A DNA stretch of 64,000 nt, from the NCBI GenBank assembly GCA_035048495.1, contig CM068546.1:9350435-9414434 (forward strand). Reading direction: 5' to 3'. The position numbers were made by a program, and so were the translations under genes. This DNA is from Euptelea pleiosperma. Its lineage: Eukaryota; Streptophyta; Magnoliopsida; Ranunculales; Eupteleaceae. Every line of letters begins with the position of its first letter. Position 1 is the first letter of the stretch. Shown one piece after another: positions 32,101-44,100 of this stretch. Under the pieces are notes generated by a model. That model saw nothing but the letters and a program-made list of their open reading frames with translations, searched no databases and was not told where the DNA came from.

Positions 32101-35100
32101 AGCCATCCTTGCCTGAAAAATGGAGCATCATATGGTATGACAATGGAAGCTAATGGGTGCATTGTGAAATCCCCTTTTGAGACCCACTTCCAAACACTTG
32201 AACCCCTTGATAAACAGGCTTATAGCTCGGTAAAAGCTTCTACCTTCCCAATCATTCACTAGGATTCCAAACAAATCGGTGTTGTAACTAACTCATACGA
32301 GTGAAGTTGAATTATAGAATTAGGGTTCCACAGTATGAGAGGGAGAGAGAGAGAAAGAGAGAAGAGAGAAGAGGGAGAAATGGATGTCTATTGTGCTTAG
32401 GTCACAATGACTCCATAAATGTTATTTATATAAAAAAGAAAAGACAAATATGTCCCTCAAGGGGAGTAATTACAATACTACCCCTAGAACATAGAAATAC
32501 GTATAAAATACGCATCTGATAACACTCCCCCTCAAGTTGGTGCATAGATATCCCGCATGCCCAACTTGCATAAACATCTGTGAAGCTGCCAACTGGGAAC
32601 TCCTTTAGTGAAGACATCTGCTACTTGCTCCTCGGTCTTCACAAATGGAGTGCAGACTTCTCCAGATACAATATTCTCCCTTATGAAGTGACGATCCACT
32701 TCAATGTGCTTATCCCGATCATGCTGTACCGGGTTATGAGCAATACTGATAGCAGCCTTGTTATCGCAATACAAACTCACGGACCCCAAGACTGGAAAAC
32801 CAAGCTCGGCTACCAACATTTTCAACCAGAGCATCTCGCATAGGCCATGGGCCATTGCCCTGAATTCTGCCTCTGCACTAGATCTGGCAACGACAGGTTG
32901 CTTCTTGCTCCTCCAAGTAACCAAATTGCCCCCAACAAATGTGCAATAGCTTGAAGTAGACCTCCTATCATCCTTGGCCCCTACCCAATCTGCATCAGTG
33001 TATGACTCAACTCTCATGTGGTCATTCTTCTGGAAGAGAAGACCTCTGCCAGGGGCAGATTTGAGATATCTCAGAATCCTGTGTGCTGCCTCTAAAAGGA
33101 TCTCTCTGGAAGAATGCATGTACTGGCTGATGACGCTGACCGCATAGGCAATGTGTGGTCGAGTCAGGGAGAGATAGATCAATCTCCCAACCAGTCGCTG
33201 AAAGCCTCCCACATCCTGCAAAGGCTCATTGGTCGAGTCAGCTAACTGGTGATTCTGCTCTATGCGAGTCTCAACTGGCTTAGCTCCCAGCTTGCCAGAG
33301 TCGTGCAATAGGTCTAGGATGTACTTCCGTTGTGAGATGAAGATCCCTTGACTGGATCTTGCAACCTCTATGCCGAGAAAGTACTTAAGGGGCCCCAGAT
33401 CCTTAGTCTCAAACTCCCATTTCAGATGATTCTTTAGCTTGGACACCTCTTCTGCATCATTCCCTGTCAGAATGATGTCATCCACATAAACGATGAGAGC
33501 AGTAGTGCTCTTCCCTAAATGCTTCACAAATAGGGTGTGATCGGCTTGGCTTTGAGTATACCCCAACTTCTTTACTGCTAGAGTGAACCTCTCGAACCAA
33601 GCTCTGGGAGACTGCTTCAGCCCATAGAGGGCTTTTCTCAGTCGACATACCTTGCTGCCATCCCCTGGGGAACTAAATCCTGGCGGAGGTACCATATAGA
33701 CTTCTTCATGTAGATCACCATGAAGGAAAGCATTCTTTACATCCAGCTGATGCAAAGGCCATGCTTGGTTTGCTGCTAACGACAACAACACCTTGATGGA
33801 GTTCATCTTCGCCACAAGTGCAAAGGTCTCCACGTAGTCAATCCTGTAGGTCTGAGTACACCCCTTGGCTACCAATCTAGCCTTGTACTTCTCAACTTAC
33901 TTTACTGTGAATACCCATCTGTACCCAACTGGCTTCTTGCCTCTTGGCAAATCAACAAGCTCCCATGTCTTATTCTTGTCTAAGGCACGCATCTCCTCAA
34001 CCATAGCAGTTTTCCATTTGGGATGTGTCAATCCTTCTGCCACAGAAGTGGGAATAGAGATAATGTCCACAGAAGAAATGAACACCTTGTAGGAAGAAGA
34101 CAAGGCACTGTAGGAGACAAAGTTACTCAAGGGATGTTGAGTACAACTCCGAGTACCCTTCTGTAAAGCAATGGGAAGATCAAGAGCACACACATCAGTG
34201 GAAGAAGGAATGACAGGAACAGAAGTGGAAGATAGGTTACATGGATCCGAGGATGGAACTACTGGTACTGGATCAGCAATGGCCCTCCCTCTTCTGCGAT
34301 AGACCTGAAGCTCCCCCTGTGCTCCAGGAGCACTATCAGACACCATAGTAGGCTGAGTAGGTTGCTCGAAAACCAACGGGAGTGGAAGAGACATAGATAA
34401 AGTAGGAAGAGGACAAAGATCAGACGACCTCTCTTCACTACGTCTCTCCCCCTGAAGAGAGGGAGGAGAGAAAAAGAATGTCTCCTCCCGAAAGGTGACA
34501 TCCATGGAAACAAACTTCTTGCCTGTCGAGGGGTGATAACACTTGTACCCCTTGTGAGAAGAAGAGTAACCAAGGAAGACACATTTAAGCGCTTTAGGAT
34601 CCAACTTGTTACGGTGTGGATCCAGAATGTGAACAAAGCAGACACACCCAAAGATGTGAGGTGTGATAGGGAATAAAGAGGAGCTAGGGCCAAGAACCTG
34701 AACCGGAGACTTGAAGTTGAGCGCACGTGAAGGCATCCGGTTAGTCAAGTAAGCAGCGGTCAAAACAGCATCGGACCAATAAGAGCTGGGGACATGGGCT
34801 CCAATCAAAAGAGATCGAGCGACCTCTGTCAGATGACGCATTTTTCGTTCAACTACACCATTCTGCTGAGGTGTGTAGCTGGGAGAATTCTGATGGCAAA
34901 TCCCATGATCAAAAAAATACTGCTTGAGACCTCCAAACATGTACTCTCCACCTTGGTCAGATCGAATGACCTTGATGGAGGCACTATACTGGGTGTGGAT
35001 CATCTTATGAAAACCCTTGAAGACGGAATAGACTTCATCTTTGGTTTTCATGAGATAAACCCAAGTACACCGTGTATAGTCATCAACGAAAGAAACAAAG

Positions 35101-38100
35101 TAGCGGAAGCCAAAAATAGAGGTAACAAGGGAAGGACCCCACACATCAGAATGCACAATATCAAAAGAACTTGAGCTTTTCTGGATAGATAAGTGGATCT
35201 ACAATGTTTGGAGAGCTCACGTCTCACAATGTAACTCAGAAAAAGAAACAGAACTAAACAAAGCAGGAAATAAGTGTTCAAGTACTGAAAAGAGACATGC
35301 CCCAGACGGGCATGCCAACATAGAATAGAAGATAAACTACTACTAAGACTACTATGAGACTAAAGTACTGTGGGCTCAGAGATACGTCCATCCAGAAGAT
35401 AGAGTCCATCGGCTTCACGTCCAGTGCCAATCGTCCTCTTCGTTTCCAGGTCCTGAAAGACACATGAGGAAGGAAAAAAGGTCACACTGCAGTTTAGCTG
35501 ACGGGTAAGGGAACTCACAGACAATAGGTTAGAAGTAGGAACATGCAAAACAGAGGATAAAGGTAAATGAGGGGAGGGAAGGATATTCCCTTTCCCAGAG
35601 ATAGAAGATAAAGTACCATCTGCATTTTTGACCTTATCTCTACCAGAACAAATAGTGTATGTGGAAAAAAGGGAAGACATACCCGTCATGTGTTCCGAAG
35701 CCCCTGAATCAATGATCCAAGGGGAACTAGAAGAGGATATGGACACATGATGGGTAGGTCTAATGTTACCTGACTGGGCAAAGGAGGTCGAAGGTTAGGC
35801 AGAATGACCATCCAACTGACTCAGCAAGCATCGGAGAACCGCAATCTCAGCAGTAGAAATACCAGCTGGAGCTACCAAAGGACTCGGCTGTGAATCCTGA
35901 AGACGCACAGAAGCATCCAACTGAGCAGTATGAGCTCCAGAGGAGGGTGGCTGGCTAGGACGACCATGAAGCTTCCAACGCCGATCTCGCATATGTCCCA
36001 TCTTACCACAATAATCACACTTGGGTCGTTCCCTCGTAGAAGACTTCTCGGAAGTCGTGCCAGTAGGAGCATAAGTCACAGCCGGAGAAGAAGGCTGAGA
36101 AGAGCGACCCCTCTAAGACTGCTGCTGCTGGAAGGTAGGAGCAGAAGAACTGGCAAGCGCTGATTGCTCGGAAACTGGATGCTCATCCTGGAGGGAACTC
36201 CGGCGACTCTCCTCGCTTTGAAGATATGCATATACCTCGCTGAGAGATGGAAGATCCATCCTGCTGCTCAAGATCTGAACACGAGCAAGCTCATAAGATG
36301 GATGGAGTCCAGCAAGGAAATCAAAAATACGACCCTTCTCCATATACCGTTGGTAGGGAGCTATCTCTTCTGGATGAAGAGGCTGATAGGAATAGTAATG
36401 ATCCAGCTCCTGCCACTTGGTGCGAAGAGCGGTATAGTACTGAGAAAGGGATTTCTCCCCCTGTCGAAAGTGAGAGATACTCTGCAGCAACTGAAAAGCC
36501 CTGCCGGCATTCTGCTGTTCGGAGAAGGTCTTCCATGTAATCTCCCAAACCTCTCGAGCTGTGCGCATGAATAAGAAACTTTGGCTGATGTCCGGCTCCA
36601 TAGAGTTGAGCAGCCATGACATACCAGTAAGATCATCTGTCTCCCACTGACGATACAAAGGATCAATCCTGGGAGGCTCAATTGTATCTCCCGTAGTATG
36701 GCCAAGTTTCCCACAGCCCCCAATGAACAGCAGTGCAGCCTGAGCCCAGCGAAGGTAGTTCTTGCCATCTAACTTCACCTAGGTGATCTGTAAACTAGGG
36801 TTCTCATACGCCAAGTGCTGCACTATAGAGCCTCCACTACCAGTGGGGGGAGTTTCCGTGCTCACTTCAGACGTGGAAGGAGAAGCCAAGGAAGGTGGAG
36901 TGACCAAAGGTGTGACCACAGGAGGTGAAGGATCTGCCATGACGAACTAGAGCCAACAAGACGATATCGGAGTATCGAAGAGTCACAAATAATCACTCGA
37001 AGCTCAGAATAAGGCTAAAGAACCATACCACAGAGCAAAAAACACATCACGGGAAAGCCTATGGGGTCCACAATCATCTGAATAGGTCCTAATAGGCATT
37101 TTATGCCTCAATAATCCTCCCAAGTAATCAAAAACAAAACTAAAAGAAGAATGGGAACCAATTAATGCCCATACGAACCCCGAAAGTAGGATATTAAAAA
37201 CCAAATGGAGGAGGGAAGCAATGTACAAGAGTAATAAAGCTTCATAGGACTATCAAACCACTAGGAAAGAGGTTTAGAGTTCTTATGGGGGATTTTAGAG
37301 ACCAGCCGATGGTCAAAAAGACCCAAATCGACGCCAGCGGTAAGTACAGCAGATAGAGAAGGCTCCACAACCTTCAATTCTTCGTGGATCTACTCGAGTA
37401 GACTATCCACATGTAGAAGAGGTTGGGGGGGACTAGATCGATGCAATAAACCCCCCCAAAAAGGTCATTAAGGGTTAAAAAAACCCGCTGGTTCGAAAAC
37501 TGGTTTTTCGTGATTTTTCGAGGAAAATGGCTCGAAAACCCTTGAGATGGATCCAAAATATTGTAAAAAAATAACCAAAAATCCTTTAAAAAGGAGATCT
37601 AGCTAATGGTAAAGTTTGGGGAGAAAAGGAGGAGACCTGTCCGTACGATGCTGACGTCAGCCTATGGCCTGGATGACGTCATCACCTTCCTGGATGAAGT
37701 CGAAGAAGAAACCCTTCTATTAGCCCTGCAACCTTGCTCTGATACCAAGTTGAATTATAGAATTAGGGTTCCACAGTATGAGAGGGAGAGAGAGAGAGAA
37801 AGAGAGAAGAGGGAGAAATGGATGTCTATTCTGCTTAGGTCACAATGACTCCATAAATGTTATTTATATAAAAAAGAAAAGACAAGTATGTCCCTCAAGG
37901 GGAGTAATTACAATACTACCCCTAGAACATAGAAATACGTATAAAATACGCATCTGATAACAAGTGAAACCAAAACCCCTTTTTCTTCTACCAGCATGTA
38001 AAGATTTGCAAATGCACGCAAAGAGTTGTTTTACCACTCCATAAGTCTTCCTAAAATCTTACTCTTTCAGTCAAACTGACCATAAAATAGATACCTTTGT

Positions 38101-41100
38101 AGAAATTTTATATAGCTTGGTTATTCCTTCCCAAATGCTTACACCAATATAAGGTTTAAATTTTAGAGTTGGCTAAATTCTGTATGACAAAAACATGTTG
38201 ATAACCATCCTAATGTGTTGGTAGTTAGGTTAGAGAGTGTGTGCATTGTGGTTGCATCACTCAAGACAGCCTGAAGACTTAAAGCACATCTGAAGATTGA
38301 AAGCTTCATCTGATTATACATTATTAGGTTGGTAAGTGACTTAGAGACCTTGGATTATAGGTGGTTAATTTAATATAATAAATCTCTAAGTGACCTTAAG
38401 CTTGTAGTTGAGTTTATGTGGAAAATGCAGAAGAATTGTGCAAATATGGACAAGCCCAATCGATTGCACTTGGAGACCAATCAATTGGAATGTAGAAAAA
38501 TTCCACAGATTAGGTTTTGCCTCCAATCGATTGGAGTGTATTTTTTTGCTTTGATTGGAGACAAAAATGACCACAATTCAATTCCATGCCTGCTTCGATT
38601 GGGGACCAAAATTGGGTCTTGAGTTGCCTCCAATTGATTGGACCCTCGAAGCCTATCGATCGGACCGATGTGAGCACAAAATTGAAATTCAATTATTTTT
38701 CCATATTCAACTCAACCACTTGCTATTTCGTGTTGGCTTTTGCTTCCACTGTATATAGATCATATTAGGTCGAAAATCTAACCACTCCTAAGCATTCTCT
38801 TGAATGATCTAAAGCTTGAAGTTCTTGATTTCTTATTTTTGATCTTCCAAGATAGATCCATCTTTACCTAAGAACCCATGATATAATTTCATTCTTACAG
38901 ACTTAGAAACCACTTAGTATGTTTTGCTCGATTTGATTGAGTGTTGTGCGTTTCGGGGAAGGACTAAATAGTTACAGTTCGGGGAAGGACCGGATTGTAG
39001 AAGATTAGAGCTAGACCGATTGTTAGTAGCTTCGGGGTTGGACCGAACTAAAATTGTGAGATTGTGATCCAGCAAGGATGCACGTGGATTCGATGCATGG
39101 CGTACGAGAAGGCGTGAATAACAACAGCAGTGGGCTTGAGGGATTCGAGTTGAAAGCTCTGAGTACCATTGTGCATGAGTAACTTCTGTACCGGTAACTT
39201 TACATATTGATACGTTTTCATCTGGACGTGGTCCCCTGGTTTTTCCAGTTAAAGGTCTCCACGTAAAAATCACGTGTTAATTGATTTCCACACTTATACT
39301 TGTTTAGATTAAATCAAACGAATCGAAAATAATATATCCTTGATATATTAAATCTGAGTCGACTGAGATAATTACTCTGATAATTAAATCAATCGGTTAA
39401 GAATGTTTTGTATGCGATTTAGTACACCCTAGAACGTGACCGGTAAGCAAGGTTTAAAATTTCGTTTCGGAGGAATGTCTCGGTAAAGTGAAAAACCGAG
39501 ACAATCTCCCAAACGAAACGAAACATTGAAAAAATAGTGAAAAACCAAAATTTCCGAAACATTACGGAACAGTTCCGAAACATTACGAAACATTCCGAAA
39601 CATTACGAAATATTTCCAAAATCATTAAATTATATTTTTATTTTTTGGGATTATATCGGATTGTCTCGGTTTGTCTCGGCGAAACAAACCGAAACATTAT
39701 GAAACATTACGAAACATACAAAACATTCAATGTTTGAATGTTTCGTTTCGGTTTCCTTACGAAACATATGAAACATTCCGAAATTTTAAACCATGTCAGT
39801 AAGTGATTTAGGTTAAAAAATTAATTTTTAAAAAACCTATTCACCCCCCTCTAGGTTCGCATCTTCTAAATACCAGGATTTTTCAACCAAAACTCTAAAA
39901 ATAACGTTGCAGTCCCACCAAGTTTCCTCATTCCATATTTGCTTGCAATGATTCTCCTCCATAAATAGACTAGTGGTCTCCACCCCGAATCTCCATAGTT
40001 GGTCATCATCCTCAAATATCTAAAGCCTAGCCACCCATCTATTTAGGTTGCTAACCAACTTCCACTCCACTAAATGGTATTTATTTTCATCATTTTTTAT
40101 GTTATACAGAAATTCTCTCTAGCTTCTCAAGCCTCACCGATACCGTAGCTAAAATAGCAAATCGAGACAATGAATTGGAACTTGAAAGCGTGCTTAAGAG
40201 ATATCCTTTCTTCCAAGATGCTAACCTCCTCTCAAAGTGCTCCACAACTAGGTCCAAACAACCATCAACCTATAGTTGGCTTCAATGAGAAGGTAAAGAA
40301 AGGAGGTGGTCCACCGTAATCCCAAAGAATCTAAAGCTCCTCCACATTAGCCACTGCTCCCACGACAAAAACTAAAAAACTTCATTTTTTTTTCTTCTAA
40401 GAATTAACCTGAGATTAGATATTGCCTCGAACCAACTAACAACTCATCTCAAGTAACATAATTGTTAGTGGCTAGCCCTGTACAAGAACATCAATTACCT
40501 GTAAATTGGAGATTGGATTAGACCAAGGAAATAATTTTCGCGAAATTATGGAAATATTTTCATTTTCTAGGTTACCAATATGAAAGAATAAACACATGAA
40601 AAAAATGTTAAATTTCATGAAATATTTCGATTGATGTCGAAATATTTCGCTCGAACAGTAAATTTCGATCAATTGACAGTGTAAACATATATTATTTCGG
40701 TCGAAATGTTTCGATATGTATGGAAACATTTTGATCGAAGGTAGGAAACATCCCATTTGAGCTCAAAACCACCACAAATCCCATATTTGATTCATTTAAC
40801 CCCTTTCTAAATATTCTTTTATAAAAAAGACCAATCCATAATAGATTTATTGGCTCATGGATGGATTGTGAGAACGAATCGAATCCCGTTTTGAAGTTTT
40901 TTCAAATTCGAAATGTACGGAAGTATAAAATTTCTTGTTATCGTTTCTTGCTCCAAATAGATAGATCAAGTGTAAATGCATCAAATCTATGATGCATTTA
41001 AACTAGATTTGTGCACAGATTGAAGATCATTTAGAATGAAAATTTGAAAGTGGGAAAAACCCCAATTTCATTGGTTTTTACCCTAAACATCTATGATTGT

Positions 41101-44100
41101 GCATAAATTAATTATATGTTGCATAACTTAGCCCATTTTACAAGTTGGTTGGGTTAAATTTTTTCCAAAATAATATTTAAAAATTCAAAAAATTAAGTAA
41201 ATGTTCTAAGTTAATAAAAAATAGGTTTTCTAAAATTATACATAATATTAAGACATTAATGTAAGTGACTAAGGATTCGTTAATACCTTGATTTATGACT
41301 TTTTATAATTAACAATTAAATAATTAGATAACTATAATTAAATAATAGTTATCTAATTAAATAGTACCTCGATTGACTATCATATACCTACCCTAACATA
41401 TTACAGACCGCTATGGTAATTCATTTCCACACATATGGTTGTATATTATGGTTTGATAGCTTATGAGTGTTTTATGCTTGTTTTATCATTTCCCAAACTT
41501 TCCACAATATTTCCATTTCCGGGTTGGTCGAAATAAACCTCGAAAGCAAAATTTATTTCCTGGATAAGACTAGTCCACCTTCTCTGTTGAGAAGCCCTAA
41601 AGAATGTCGCTTTCTTCCATTCTTTGAATCAGAAATTGAGTATTACCTTGCAAATCCCCCTAGTACTTTCAAAGAGACCGACCAAAGAACTATTCACTAG
41701 GAACAAAAAAGTAGTCATAGAAATTACTCATTAAAATTTAAAAAAAAAAGATGAAAAAGAAAAACACAAGAAAAGTAACCATGGAAAACCCATTCCACTA
41801 TCTTATTTCTCCATTGGACATCGAATCCCATTCTTTCAATCATGTAATTCAAAAATCTCAATTAGTGTCGTCATATCCTTATCCATATCCATCTTGCAAG
41901 CTGCAAAGGATCCCGAGAATGCCACTTCATTATCTTGAATACATGCATTCATTAGCTATTAAGGCTCCATCTAGAATTTTTCATCCTTGGACAAAACGCT
42001 ACTTAGTAAATGATAGAACCCAACAGGCTTCCTTATCTAGAAGCAAGAAATTAGCTATACCCTAACTAAGCTTTGGCCTAAGTCCTATAATTCAATTGTG
42101 CCTCCTTTTTTTGGATTAAAAGCTATGAATGTGGCACAAGAAATCCTTACAAGGCTCTAAGTTTCTCAAGATTTCAAACATGAATTTCATAAAGTCCTCC
42201 CCATGAATTTGAGTGGGTAACCCACTTTTTGTGTAGTTCGTTGGGGTTTTCCCCTTTAATACATACATATAAAAAAAATGATATTCCATCATCTTGCAGA
42301 ACGCCGAGGAAATCCCATCAGGACCGGGAACCCTATCACCACTAAGAACATCTTGCACATAAAAATATCTTTCCAACAAATCTTAGCCTTCCAACAAAAT
42401 CCGATCAATGCATTACCCATCTAATCTTGATGGAAAAAGATCTAGGTAATGAGTACACGTTGTCGTCAAATTTCAAAATTGCTTCACACGTCGTCTCCTC
42501 TTCTTTATTTGACCTCCGGGTCAGCATTACACAATATAGATTCTTTCCGGAACTTCCAATATGATGAAAACAATAAAACCTCCCTAAACCATCTTATTTT
42601 AGATTTTTGGCCCCAACTGATCTTTCTATACGTGCAGTCCTCAAGTACTCTCCCTTGGAGGCAACTCTTGATAATTTATCCTTCTAAGTATTCGAGTTAT
42701 AGAATGCTAGTTCTCATAGATGGTTAATAATTCCCAAAGAATGAAAACAATAAATTACCCATCAAGAGAGAGAGAGAGAAATGAGTGAAACCAAAAACTG
42801 TAGGTAAACACTCACAGCATGGCTAAGCATAGCTACAACTTTGTCACCAGCTTTGAAATTCTTGACTCCTGGACCAACCTCTACCACCTCTCCTGCTAGA
42901 TCGGTAGCTGTTCCATCGAGAAAAAGTGTTAGCAAGCTTAGTTTGTGATAACTCTAATTTTGGACTAGCAACAAGAATAACTAAAATCAACAAATGCAAA
43001 TAGATAATATTAAAAGGAACCAACTCCTTCAGAAGTTATGAATTGATAAAACCCAAATAATAGTTCTCTTAGTGGACAAGCATCATTCAATTGAAATTGT
43101 TTTCTTTTTTGCTTAAGGAATTAACAATAAAAACACATTTTTCTCTGCCTATCACAAATATTAGGATAAAGGGTGACAGTAATTATTTAGGTACATGATG
43201 GACAAAGGTCACAGGTCGACACTCTAAGTACAGCAGATCCTAACATATAATTTACATTCGGATACTATTTGTGCACTACTTTTATAGTTGTAGAGTATCT
43301 ACTTAATTTAGATATAAGTTTCTAATATTGTATATTTATATGAACTAGCATCTAAATAATCTTTTTAACAATATAATTTGTAATCTAGTACTACAAATAA
43401 AACATTAAGGACAAGGAGCATGTGGTTTCCGAGTGTCAACATGTTTAACATCTTGTATCAATATTACATACATTTCTGTTAACACATGTTTACCATCTCC
43501 TGTCATGAGATCCATAAAAAAAAGACTTATTAACCACGAATTTGTACTTCATGCAGCTCTTTTGGTAATTTGTTCCTATGGTATCATAATGGTAGATAAG
43601 TCCATTTTGTTTATTTTTTATTTTATTTTTTTGCAATTGCATATTTGCCGATTGGCTCTCTAGTTCATGATAATTCACTCATTAGACCATCTTAGTTTTC
43701 ATGGCATTGGAGCTCTAATACCACTAAGAAAACCCTAATCATTTCCCATCAGGTGACTTTCAGCTCTCAATCCTGCACAAGTCAAAGATCAACATTTGCT
43801 TTTGTTAACTGCCACTTTACTCTAAAAGCTTAAGCTGTTAGGGAGAGGCATAACTATATATCAAAGGGTCCACGGGTTTATGAGAGGCGGAGTGCTGGTG
43901 GATATCTTCATTTTTGGTTGGTTCATCCATCATTGAATTAGAACTTAAATTCTAGGAATCCAGCATATCAAAATATACTATATCTCCTCCATCAATTGTA
44001 ATGGTATCAAACCCATCTAAGCTATTTCTATTCGACTTGATGAGCTCTTAGTATTTAGCACTTTATCTAGACAAGATGACTTTCAAAATTGACGAGAAGC

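Larger units (their letters stand above)
30474..32250. repeat. 1.46-kb local tandem duplication in intron 3 of copy B
   Basis: About 317 bp at 30474-30790 (cactagaggagatgatgtac onward) recurs at 31934-32250 with only a few differences. The single ancestral form is at about 7387-7700 in unit A. The spacer 30791-31933 occurs once. Confidence 0.88.
32308..37962 (-). mobile_element. Near full-length Ty1/copia retrotransposon (copia 4)
   Basis: 5.65 kb on the minus strand in intron 3 of copy B. The LTRs are 37751-37962 (5') and 32308-32524 (3'), starting TGTTATCAGATGCG and differing by two bases plus a GA-repeat length change. The primer site ttggtatcagagcaagg follows the 5' LTR and the purine tract gagggggag precedes the 3' LTR. 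Gag, protease, integrase, RT and RNase H are all present in copia order. A gtgaa/agtga motif flanks both ends as the likely target duplication. Several stops and frameshifts interrupt the polyprotein. It is the youngest large element here. Confidence 0.93.

Noticed and set aside
34259..34726. 155-codon minus-strand frame inside copia 4
   Set aside because: It overlaps the 419-codon integrase frame in another phase and has no domain of its own.
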